A stretch of DNA of 64,000 nucleotides from positions 27,457,273-27,521,272 of the forward strand of contig CM064512.1 in the NCBI GenBank assembly GCA_032716605.1, read 5' to 3'. The notes below the pieces were generated by a model. The model was not told where the DNA came from, ran no database searches, and saw nothing but the letters and a program-made list of their open reading frames with translations. Within the stretch, counting starts at the first letter, position 1. The number at the start of each line of letters is the position of its first letter. Below, piece after piece: positions 34,611 to 44,196 of this stretch. Source of the DNA: Paralithodes platypus (Eukaryota > Arthropoda > Malacostraca > Decapoda > Lithodidae). Both the position numbers and the translations under genes were made by a program.

Positions 34611-35405
34611 TGGCAAATCCAACGTCAAGGCTATTAACCTAATTGCAATGACGGCTTGTCTATTTTGACTGCTATGTCGTCATTCCAACCGCGGTTAAAA
34701 AAGAAAACGTCTAGAGTCTACTCCTTATCTTGCTCTAGGAGACGTTGTACATTAACCAAAACTACCACCGAAGGTTAAAAAAGCATAGAGAAGAAAAAGG
34801 GGTTTACCTTAGTTACCGCTTAAGGCCCATCCCGTGTTCCGTCATGTGCAGATCCCTGTCGAACGTGCGCATGAGCGACCCTCTCTTGTTATCATTTTTT
34901 CACACGCCTCCATTGATTGAGTCCGCTTTTGTTGTGCTCCTTTCAATTCACCCTGTTTAGGTTCGTTTCGGCTTATCTGGCCTTCTTTTTTTGTTAGACA
35001 GATGTTACGTGATCTAGGGCACACGTAAATGGGCTCCTAAGTGTGTCAAATGGAGACGCGTGTGGAAATAGCCTACCGAAGGTACGGGGGCGCCTGGCGT
35101 TCCTCGTGTATGTTTTTCATTCTTTCTCTTTTCATATTATTTTTTCTGTTAGTCTGGGCATAGTTTAGCTTTTAGCTTATTTTAGCCTAGCTCGTTTTCT
35201 CATTCAGAAATTGCTATGCCCCTATGAGTTTTCATTTTTTCATAGCCTAAGGTGTAACGTTTGGTAAACAATCTGAGATTTCGATGGTGGTGGTGCTGTT
35301 TGTAGAGTTTGTGTCGGCCGCATTATAGCATTATTCCCGAGTCCCCCCTTTCGAGCCTTCACTGTGTCTCAAGGGCCTGGGCGACAGGTGGTTCGTGATA
35401 TTCCA

Positions 35406-35600
35406 GGGGTACCCCAGGGGGGCCCCTACTTCACACCACAGGGTTTTTTCGCCCCTGACATTTTCTCTGCTCCCGGCTAGGCCTCCCTTTTTCTCACCAG
35501 TTTCGTTTACTGGTTTTTTGTTTTCCCTTCATGTTTCACCTCCATCCTTTCATCATCTTTTGCCCAATACAGGGGTACCCCCAGGGGGGCCCCTGTTTGT
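35406..35600 (+). repeat. Repeated GGGGTACCCC..GGGGGGCCCC block
   Basis: CAGGGGTACCCCAGGGGGGC (about 35404) and CAGGGGTACCCCCAGGGGGG (about 35571) are near-identical, each followed by CCCCT. They lie 167 bp apart in the 5' part of the DIRS-type element, and each is itself close to palindromic. Confidence 0.6.
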
Positions 35601-35874
35601 GCTAAGCCACCCTTCCTGCCACTTCTCCTCATGGGCTTTGCTCTCTCTCTGTGGGTTGGGTGGTTCCTGGGGGATGTGCCTCCTCTCCCCTGGTGTGTCT
35701 TCCTTGCCTCTCCCTTTACCGGTTGAGTTAGGATTATGTATCAAGGAAGACACTGCTCAGCTTGATGGCCATCCAAGCTTGGAGTTCTTAAGGAGATGAC
35801 GCATTTTTGTGGCCTCTTTTGGTATTCTCTAGACGCTCCTCTCGCTTTTTCGGCGCTGGACCATCTCGGCCGGT

Positions 35875-36018
35875 CCCGCAAATTTGCGGGAGCTCGATTC
35901 GGTCCTCTGGGACGTTTCGCCCCCCCGCAATTTTGCGGAGATCTCGGGGGGGCCCCGCAAATTTGCGGGAGGGTTGTGTCGGTACGGTTATGCCTCCATA
36001 GGCCCGCAAATTTGCGGG
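35875..36018. repeat. Four palindromes CCCGCAAATTTGCGGG at regular spacing
   Basis: Perfect 16-mers at 35875-35890, 35954-35969 and 36003-36018, and an imperfect copy CCGCAATTTTGCGG at 35925-35938. Centre-to-centre distances are 49, 30 and 49 bp. They lie upstream of the gag-like frame. Confidence 0.85.
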
Positions 36019-36325
36019 AATAGTTGGTTTTCACTGTTGACCTTTTTTAGGTCATCTTGTTGCCTGAAACTATATTGGTGGGTGCACTTTACTGGTGTTA
36101 TAGGCCCTGCATGTAAGATGTTGAGTAGTGGTTAACACTTTCTCCATCTTTGCAGGTTCTGCTAGTGCTCTTCCGCCTCGCCCGCCCTACTCACCTACCT
36201 CTGTGCTCCCGGTTTAGGGTGAGTACGGATACCGGTTTGCATGTGTGTTCCCGTTTCCCCATGCTCATTCCCTGGTTCTTATTGGACATTCTCTACCCTT
36301 ACTCCGTTGACGTGCTGATTATGGT

Positions 36326-38438
36326 GTGTGTTCTTCCAGTGCAGGTAGGATGCCTTGCTTTCACCATGGTTGTATCTCCCCGTGCTTGGAGAGCCACAAG
36401 TCCTGCTTGCGCCACTCGCAATGTGTGTCATCTACGGCCTACCTCCCTGCTCTGTGTGGCCCGTGTATGGCCCTGGTGGATGTGGTGCACCATAGCCCTG
36501 GTTCCTCAGCGGCGGCAGTGGCCTCTGCTTCCCTTCAGTCGGTGTCGGCGATAGTCTCCCACCGCATTAGGACTGTGGGCCACCGTTCCCCGGCCTTTGT
36601 TGCCGACCGGATCCGCGTCGCCCTGGGTATCCCTGACAAGAATGAAGGCCGTTCACCTGGCCCTCTCCCTGCTCGGGCCCTCTCCCCTGGGTCCCGCAGC
36701 CGGTCGTCACATCGTCGGGGGGGATCCCCAGCTCCGTCCACGCTCTCGCTCGCCTCATCGCCCGTCCTCTACTGCCCCTCGTCGTCCTCCTGATCGCCTT
36801 GCCGCCACCCGTCGCCCTCGTCATGGCTCTGCCCCTGTGCGCCCTCCCCTGGCCTCTACGGATAGGGATCTACTTCCTTCCGACCGCTTCCCCAGCCCAG
36901 ACGACATCCTCTTACGTTGTCCTCTCCGCGCGCGGGTGTTCATGTTGTAGCTGGCCCTCTGCTCCCTCCTCCTACACTGTCCAGGAGGGTCCGCCAGGAT
37001 GTAGTTGCTTCTCCTCCTCCTACTTCACCTGCTTCAGTGCCTATTCTTCCTTCACGGTCTCGTCCCACGGTGGAGGTCCCTCCCTCCTCCGCCTCGGTGT
37101 CGGGCCGCCCTGTTATCTCAGCCCCGGGGATCCTTGCTCTGTTTCCCCCCGCGGCTCCTTCTGACCTCCTTTCACCCGACCAGCCTTCCCACTCCCGTCA
37201 TCCTGCTCCTCCTCCTTCTTCTCTCCCTGACCTTCACTTACCGTCTCGCCAGGGGGGTACCCCTCCTCTTGGCTCGGTGGGGTTTAGCGAGGTTTCGGGG
37301 TCCCCTTTCTCAGGGGCTGACGTGTTGCTGGAAGAGGGGGATGGTGCTGTTTCCCCCTCGGGCGTTCGTGATCGGGGACGAGTCCCTCAGCGGCGACACA
37401 ACCGTCGTCGCTCGCCTTCCTTGGGCCGCGACGCTGCTGGTTCGTGTCGTGGGTCTCGCTCCCGCTCACCCTCGCCCCTGCGGGCCGACCAATCTTGGGG
37501 TGGGTCGCCTCTCTCGGATCGATTGTCGGCTATGCAGGGATGGGTTGTGTCACGCATCGACGGGCGCTTGGAGTCGATGCAAGACTCCCTCTTATCGCGC
37601 TTCTTGGCGGTGACACACCCCTCACCCTACCTACCCCTGCTATGGTCCCCCTCCCTTCTGCAGGCCTACGCTCTGGTCAGACTTCAGCCGCCGGGACATC
37701 CTTCAGGATGTTCAGTCTCTGGCTGTGTTGACGGGACTGTCCTCCTCTGGGACAGGTTTGTGCGACGACGGTACGTCTGGCTTAGCCATCATGCTCGATC
37801 ACCCTCTCCCATTGGGGGCCTGGTTTGCTGAGGCCTTCAACTTCACCAACCGATCCGTCGACGGCTCTCCTTCAGTCCCTCCCACGGCATCGTCACTGCT
37901 TTTGCCTCTTCTTGTGTCTGTCGGCGGGTTGGACGGCACGTTCTGGTCCTGGATAGGCGCGCCCGTTCTTGAACTTTGTTCTATTGCTACCCCGTTCTTC
38001 TCTCACCCGGATAAGTCCTCTGTCGACAAGGATTTTCCCTTGCGACAGAGGGTGACGAACTTATTATCTTGTCTTTTCGGTTCCCTCCAGACAATCTGTT
38101 CACCACCTGCGGCTTATCAAGGCGTCTGCACCAGGCGATCTTCGCGAGGGTTTGGACCGCGTTCGGCGGATCCACCTTCGGCTCGCGGTGTCTTTGGTTC
38201 CCGAGCTGAAGGCGGTTTTGTGCGTGGCAACTCGGCACCGCCAGACGGTACGGTCCTCGTTCTGCCGGACAGCCCCCTTGGATATTCGTCAGGGTTTGTT
38301 GTACTCTGCGCTATATACGTCGGGGCTTTTTGCGCAGGATGCTTGGGAACGCTACACTTCTCTGTCGGCGGACCCTGCTTAAGACACGCAACGACGCGCT
38401 GTGTCGCGGGCAGGGTCTTCTCAGTCCCGTCCTTCTGA
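36326..38438 (+). pseudogene. DIRS-type gag-like region
   Basis: Begins with a Cys/His-rich block (CFHHGCISPCLESHKSCLRH, then C..C..C) that resembles the first ORF of DIRS elements and could be a zinc-binding fold. Next comes a long Pro/Ser/Arg-rich stretch (36917-37600) with SRSRSPSPLRADQSWGGSPL and DGRLESMQDSLLSRFL. A third part (37725-38000) has HPLPLGAWFAEAFNF and DGSPSVPPTASSLLLPLL. The pieces lie in different frames and would be a single structural protein if several small indels were absent. Function in RNA packaging is inferred from position. Confidence 0.6.
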
Positions 38439-40239
38439 CGGTCCTCTTCGGGGTGCTGCTGCAAGTGCTGCCGCCATGCACGGGCGCAGGACAGGGACAT
38501 GGCAGGCCAGTGCGTCGGTTCCGCCTCGCACTTCTGTTCTTGCCCCCTTTCATCCCCGCCGTGTCGGGGCTGGCCGGCCTTCCACTTCCGGCCGCCCTTC
38601 GACAGGGTCAGACCCGCGATGGACAGGGGTTGGGGTGGCCCGCCCTTTTCGACGAAGTTGGGGGGGGGGGGGGGTTAGAGGAGATCAACGTGGCGCTCAT
38701 GACCGCAAGGACCGTACCGGGGGTACCTCCACGTCAAAACAATGTGTAGGTTCTCCGGGTCGGTCTCCTTGTTCTCCTTCTCGCCTAGCCGCCTGGGTCG
38801 CTCCCCTCCTCTCGGGAGCTCCCACACGTTGTTTTCGCCCTTGCGCCCCTCGATGGCCGCGAGGGACAGGGGGGTGGCAGATTGCGCGGAGGGGTCTAAC
38901 CTGGAGATGGAAGTCCAGACCCCCACTCCGCTCTTGTCTCCGACGCCGGCCCATCTCTTCAGAGGTGGCCAACGTGTTCACATCCATGCACGAGCAGGGA
39001 ATCGTCAAGGGGATGAACGCCGGTCACCCGGTTTTCCTCTCCCGTGTCTTTCTGGAACCGGAGAAGAACTGCGACGCGATGCGACCGGTGGTGGATCTGT
39101 CGGCCCTCCACGGGCACATCGTGCACACACGGTTTCGGATGCTGCCGGTACCCCAGGTACGCCTGGCCCTGCGCCCTCTGTCGTGGGTAGTGTCGCTGGA
39201 CCTCAAGGATGCGTCTTGGCTCGTTCCTCTCCGTCCTCGATTCCAGCGATTCTTGGCCGTTCAGACTTCCGATCGTGTGTTCCTGTTCGACAGACTTCCC
39301 TTCGGTCTCCACATCGCGCCGCGGATCTTCTCCAAACTGGTGGGGCAGGCTCTGGATCCTCTCCTCAGGAGTGGGCTCCGGCTCCTGTTTTACTTGGCCG
39401 ATTGGTTGTTCGTTTCCAGCGCCCTAGAACTGTGCGTACACGATACCCTCACAGTCGTTCACCACGTCACATGGTTAGGGTTCACCATCGATGTTCCCCA
39501 GTCACGCTTGACCCCGTCGCGTGTCATGCCGTGGGTTGATCTCTACTGGGTTTTGACCAGCGCTACGGTGTCCCAGAGTCTGCCAAACGTGGTGAACCTT
39601 CGACGGAAGGTCTTCGCCGTGTTGCACTCGGTCTCCCGCCCGGGGAGGCTCTGGGACTCGTTAGTGGGTTCGCTGAATTGGGCCGCTCTGACCATTCCCT
39701 TAGGGAGACTCAGGCTCCGCCGCCTACTCCTCATGGGCACCGAGGTGTTTCCGTTGACCCCTATGGATCGGCTCCTGCTGATCCCGCGTACCATTCGCAG
39801 ACACTTCGGACACTGGGTTGCTCGGGGCACGCTCTCTGCGGCTGTGCCCTGGACCGCCCCCCCGCCGACGATCTGGGTAGACGCAGATGCGTCGAGCGAG
39901 GTAGGGTGGGGTTACCAATCAAACCTGGGACATCAACATCACGGCAGATGGGTGGGACACACACACCTACCCATACATGTCCTAGAACTGTTGGTTCCTT
40001 TGTTCTTCCTGAGGGACCACGCGCTGGCCCTTCGGGGACAGTTGGTGGCCTTCGGGATGGACAGTCAGACAGCTGTCCACTGTATCCACAAGCAGGGGTC
40101 CTCCGGGTCATTGACTCTGTTGGGGATCTCGGTGTCGCTGTTCTTCCTCGCGAACCGTCACACCTTCTCCCTGCATGCCTCCTACCTGCCCGGGACTGCG
40201 CGGAGGCGGTCGTTCCCGGAAGGCAGCCGTCATGAATGA
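38401..40239 (+). pseudogene. DIRS-type reverse transcriptase and RNase H
   Basis: One 612-codon frame. RT motifs from about residue 190: SMHEQGIVKGMN, FLEPEKN..MRPVVDLSALH, SWVVSLDLKDASWLVPL (catalytic Asp present), DRLPFGLHIAPRIFSKLVG and LLFYLADWLFVS. The last is the YLDDWL box of DIRS RTs with Ala in place of the first Asp. RNase H follows: IWVDADASSEVGWGY (first Asp), LLVPLFFLRDHALALRG, VAFGMDSQTAVHCIHKQGS and LHASYLPG. The final ADxLSR motif is missing because the frame meets the inverted segment at about 40210. The N-terminal 180 codons are Ser/Arg/Gly-rich gag-pol linker. The changed catalytic residue argues for a dead enzyme. Confidence 0.8.
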
Positions 40240-40767
40240 ATCCAGCTCCTTCGGCGGAACGACCAGCCCAGTGACGGACTCAAAGACCTCCCGGACGGCA
40301 GACAAGCGGTTACATATAGCGTCGACTTGAAAGTGACGTGTACGGAAGAGGTGAAACCAGGAGTGTAGGACGAGGGAAGGAGAGCTAACTGTCTGGCGAG
40401 TGTCCTGTATCCACCTAGTAAAAGACCTCCAGGGGGACCCGTAAGGCCCCCAAGGCGAAGTCGTACAGGAACGCTTCAGGAAGTCAGGCAGGTCCCGTCC
40501 GTGGACTGGGAGCCACCATGCCTCATGAACATCCACGATGCGAAGGCCAACGAGGTCCGCAGGTCTCCAACCTGGCTCAAGTGGAAGTCGGAGACAGGTA
40601 GAGGGACCGGACTTGGGCACCACCGCGTCAACTGGGCGTACCAAGCCTGTGCCGGCCACAGAGGCGCGATTAGCCAGACTCTGCCGCGGTACAGCCGCAG
40701 CCTCGCGAGGACATTGCACATCAACAGTGCGTCTGGTGGCGGAAATATGTATATAGACTGCCACCTG
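40215..40767 (-). pseudogene. Inverted DIRS 3' coding segment (tyrosine recombinase N-terminal domain)
   Basis: On the minus strand, one frame gives IYIFPPPDALLMCNVLARL and VWLIAPLWPAQAWYAQLTRW, then PVPLPVSDFHLSQVGDL, the block that in DIRS pols lies between RNase H and the recombinase. A second frame then gives WRSFTRWIQDTRQTVSSPSL, FQVDAICNRLSAVREVFESV and ELDSFMTAAFRERPPPRSP, matching the core-binding domain of DIRS tyrosine recombinases. The catalytic R-H-R-Y domain is absent. Order and strand show that this segment belongs after the plus-strand RNase H but is flipped. Confidence 0.65.
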
Positions 40768-41395
40768 TTCCAGTATGTTGATCTCAAGAAGGCATTTTAC
40801 TCTGTGTACCGAGAGCCACTCTGGGCAGTACTATGACTACGTGGAATCCCTAAGGTGATTATTGACCTGGTGTCTGGATTTTATACAGGACTAGAGAGTG
40901 CTGTCAAGTGTGGTGGAGGAGCATCCTCTTTCTTCCCTGTGAATTCAGGTGTGAGACAGGTGTGTGTTCTAACACCTACACTTTTCAACACTTGTATGGA
41001 CTAGTTACTGGGCCGGACAGTTGGGCAGAGTTGCTGTGGAGCAGACATTGGCAATTAGAAGATCACTGATTTTGATTTTGCAGAGGACGCAGTGATCTTA
41101 GTGGTGACGTTGGATGTTCTCAGATTGGCCCTCGAGACACTACATGAGGAGTCAGAACCGCTGGGCTTAAAGGTTCCTTTGACTAAGACTTGAGTCCGGC
41201 TTTGATGTCAATCGGCACCTCGGTTTAGCATATAGGGTTATGGATTCACTCAACAAAATATATGGCGTTGTCGATACCTGTGCAGAATAACGAAGCTACG
41301 GATCTTCAATGCACTGGTGCTCTCTGTCTTATTATATGGATTGGAGACATAGACACTTAACTCGTAAACTGCAGTAGGACATGTTTCTGACTTGT
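40768..41395 (+). pseudogene. LINE reverse transcriptase fragment
   Basis: Plus-strand readings with several stops: YVDLKKAFYSVYREPLWAVL, RGIPKVIIDLVSGFY, VNSGVRQVCVLTPTLFNTCM, FDFAEDAVILV (FADD box reads FAED) and EPLGLKVPLTKT. These follow the RTE-like RT order, and the copy starts abruptly in the palm. It is inactive. Confidence 0.7.
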
Positions 41396-42415
41396 CCCCA
41401 GTGCGGCTGGTTTACGCTTGATTCGGAAATAATTTGTTATATTTATCATATAAAGCAATATCACGGTACTATATGTGCATATTATACTTGTATAATGAAC
41501 ATTTGAATATTGAAGAACCAGAAAATAGGTATAAAGAGCAAATATCCTGTGAACAGAATGTGTTATTGTGATGGGAGGGTGACTAATGCATTTTTTTTTT
41601 TTTTTTTGTATGAAGGAAATTAAAATGTAAAACTTGCAAACTAAACAAACCAAAATTGGGACAAGGACAATAATAAAGTCAAATTAAATTATCAAAATCG
41701 CTATGTGGAAACAACTCTTACTAAACTGAAAATTATTAAATAAAAGAACACAATCCACCACATAGGGTGTACAATGTGTACATTACTACATGAGCAAGTT
41801 AATCTGTTTCCCAAGCAAACTAATCGCACATATAACAATGCACTATCGTCACGTTAAAGGAATTAGTAAAGTTTGGGAAGTCCGGGACATTCTGGTAAAT
41901 TTTACTAAACTCTGCATGAATAAAGAAACTACATGTTAAATGTCAAAATATTATTTAAAATCAAATTTGCAACATGACAAGACATTAACAATAGTACAAA
42001 ATACAAATATTGATAAGATATCTATACTATTACAAAATAATATATAAAATACAGTACAGCACTCACTAACGATAGTGCTATCGGGTAGGTACCTGTAAGC
42101 ATAGCATGCCTCAAGTGACCCCTATCAATAACTACCCTACAAATAACCTACATTTATCGCACAAATAAACTAAGGAAATCGCAAAAGCAAGCAATTGATA
42201 CTATCGACAATGAATACATATAATATAAAGACAAATAATTGCAAAATATGAAGTAACAACAGATTTAAACAAAGAGTACTCTTTTAACAAGAACAATCAA
42301 TTTAAAAAATCATCAATATTAATATTAATAATAGAAAAAGAAAAAGATAAACAATAAATACAGACACAAAATAATAAATACAGACAAAAAGTAAGCAGAG
42401 GTTATACAAGAAACT
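41396..42415. other. AT-rich stretch with poly(T)
   Basis: (T)17 at 41591-41607 and very AT-rich sequence. Part of it may be the 3' untranslated region of the Penelope-like element to its right. No gene is supported. Confidence 0.4.
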
Positions 42416-43353
42416 TCAAGATAAAAATGCTTGATAAAAATGATTGATGTCAAATTTTAGAATACAGTCACAATAATTGACCCTAAAAAGATTAAATTTA
42501 TGGAACAATTTACTTGCCTCAAAACCTCTGTCTACTAAGAGTCTGTATAGTAACCTAGCTCTAGCCCAAAAGTCATCTACTTTAGTGCAAATTTTACAAA
42601 ATCTTATTAACTGGGAATAAAAACAATTATAAGTTATTTTACTATCGATATTACTACTAGGGAAAGGAAAGTTTATTACGTTAAAATTAAAATCATCAAC
42701 TTTGTGATATACTTTAAGTATGCACTGTTCATTAACAATCTCTATATTTATATCAAGAAAATTTTCAACTGAGGGGGGATTAGAATTAGGGTAAATAAGT
42801 TTAGCAACTTGATTAAAATTTAACAAATTGCAAACGAGAATATCATCAATATTATCTACTATTATTACTTAACAATTTAGCAAGTGCTAATTTTTCTGGG
42901 ATTTTATTTTTCTTGATACTGTCAACTAAGTCTTTTATATATTTAAATTCTAAAGCAAGCAAGAATAAATCTGCAATTAAAGGGCTAGCATTTCCACCCA
43001 TAGGAATTCCTAATATTTGTTTGAAAATGTAAGGCCCGAATCTAACATAAGTATTGAAAAGGAGGAATTTAAGGGCATCTTTAAGTTTAGTTCTATCAAA
43101 ATATACAGAACTAGTGGGAGTAGAGCTAAGTGATGCATTATTAAAATATGTATAAACATTTATGAAATAATTACCATCCCTAACGAACCTGTCAAAGTGC
43201 AAATTTATAATAAAGCAAAGCTCTGAATATACTAAATCTAAAGGCAAATTGGTATACAAAGTTGAAAAGTCGAAGCTATGTACCGAGGTAACTTTCGGCA
43301 TGGTATTTATTTTATCAATAACTTCTAACGAATTGTCAACACTCCAATAATAG
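42416..43353 (-). pseudogene. Penelope-like reverse transcriptase, C-terminal part
   Basis: Read leftward from 43353: YYWSVDNSLEVIDKINTMPK, HSFDFSTLYTNLPLDLVYSE (first catalytic Asp region), ILGIPMGGNASPLIADLFLL (RT motif 4, P.G...SP..ADL) and LALEFKYIKDL. A 1 nt shift near 42862 then precedes NIDDILVCNLLNF, the catalytic box with Asn in place of Tyr. ENFLDINIEIVN and a tail end at 42416. No GIY-YIG domain follows. The combination suggests a PLE outside the classical Penelope group, possibly the type with an N-terminal GIY-YIG, but that end is not present. Confidence 0.75.
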
Positions 43354-44196
43354 TTAACCCGTACAGCCCCGGCCGGTTTTATTAGTTTTGCGCACCAGAA
43401 CCCGGGCAATTTTTCAATTTTTGTTTTCTTATAAATATATTAGAACGTGTTAGAAAATAATGATAGACCTGAAGAAATGTGAAAAAAGTACTTACCTAGG
43501 CCATTTGGGGGTCCTGGGAGGTAGTGGGGGTCCCCAGCCTCAGTGGAGCCTTAGCGCCATTTCAAATATCCTGCGCCAGCAGCCAGTTGCCAGCCGCCAG
43601 GCAGCATGACTTATTTTGCACCTCTCGGACATAAAGTGCGCTTCAGAGTTCATAGAATGTCTTTGTATATCACATAATGTCAATATAACTGAAGTTGTAG
43701 TGTGATAAGTGCCTTCATTCAAGTATTACAAGTGCGCACGAGTGTTAGCGTCCCCGTTGCCATGGTGATGGTGGCCATCTTGGGCGGCCATCTTTGCTCA
43801 GGACAATAACAAAACGCACGTACGAACACACGGCCAGACAGCGGACCGAGTGACCCACATTCCACAGCACCCTTCCCTCTTTCTTTCTCTGTCTGGCTGT
43901 CACTTTCACTCAAGGTCACTTTTCATTGAATTATTTGTAATTGTTCATTGTTTTACCTAAGATTATGAGGTGAATATACATTGTTTTACGCACTTATTGT
44001 CTCGTATTCTTATAATTATTTGCACACAGTTTTATAAGTTTAGAATTTTCTTAGTGTTTTATATTGTTCGGTACTTTGCACTTGTAAATTATATATATAT
44101 ACACACTGTTTTATATTCACTGTTTGCGTCTTTTATATACACGGTTAGTATTACATTATAGCGTCTTTTATCGCAGTCTTTGAACACTTTGAACAC

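Larger units (their letters stand above)
34620..40767 (+). mobile_element. DIRS-type (tyrosine recombinase class) retrotransposon, rearranged
   Basis: Defined by content rather than by mapped ends: a gag-like region (36326-38438), a DIRS-type RT-RNase H (about 38900-40210), and an adjacent segment (40215-40767) with DIRS 3' coding motifs on the opposite strand. The 5' part contains palindromic repeats. I found no LTRs and no target-site duplication, as expected for this order. Both borders abut LINE fragments. Frameshifts, a changed catalytic residue and the inversion make it inactive. Confidence 0.75.

Noticed and set aside
35741..36034. Short frames with repeated RKFAG / NLRE peptides
   Set aside because: They only translate the CCCGCAAATTTGCGGG palindromes.
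36535..37469. Minus-strand frames across the DIRS gag
   Set aside because: GC-rich shadows of the plus-strand gag-like frame, with no independent motif.
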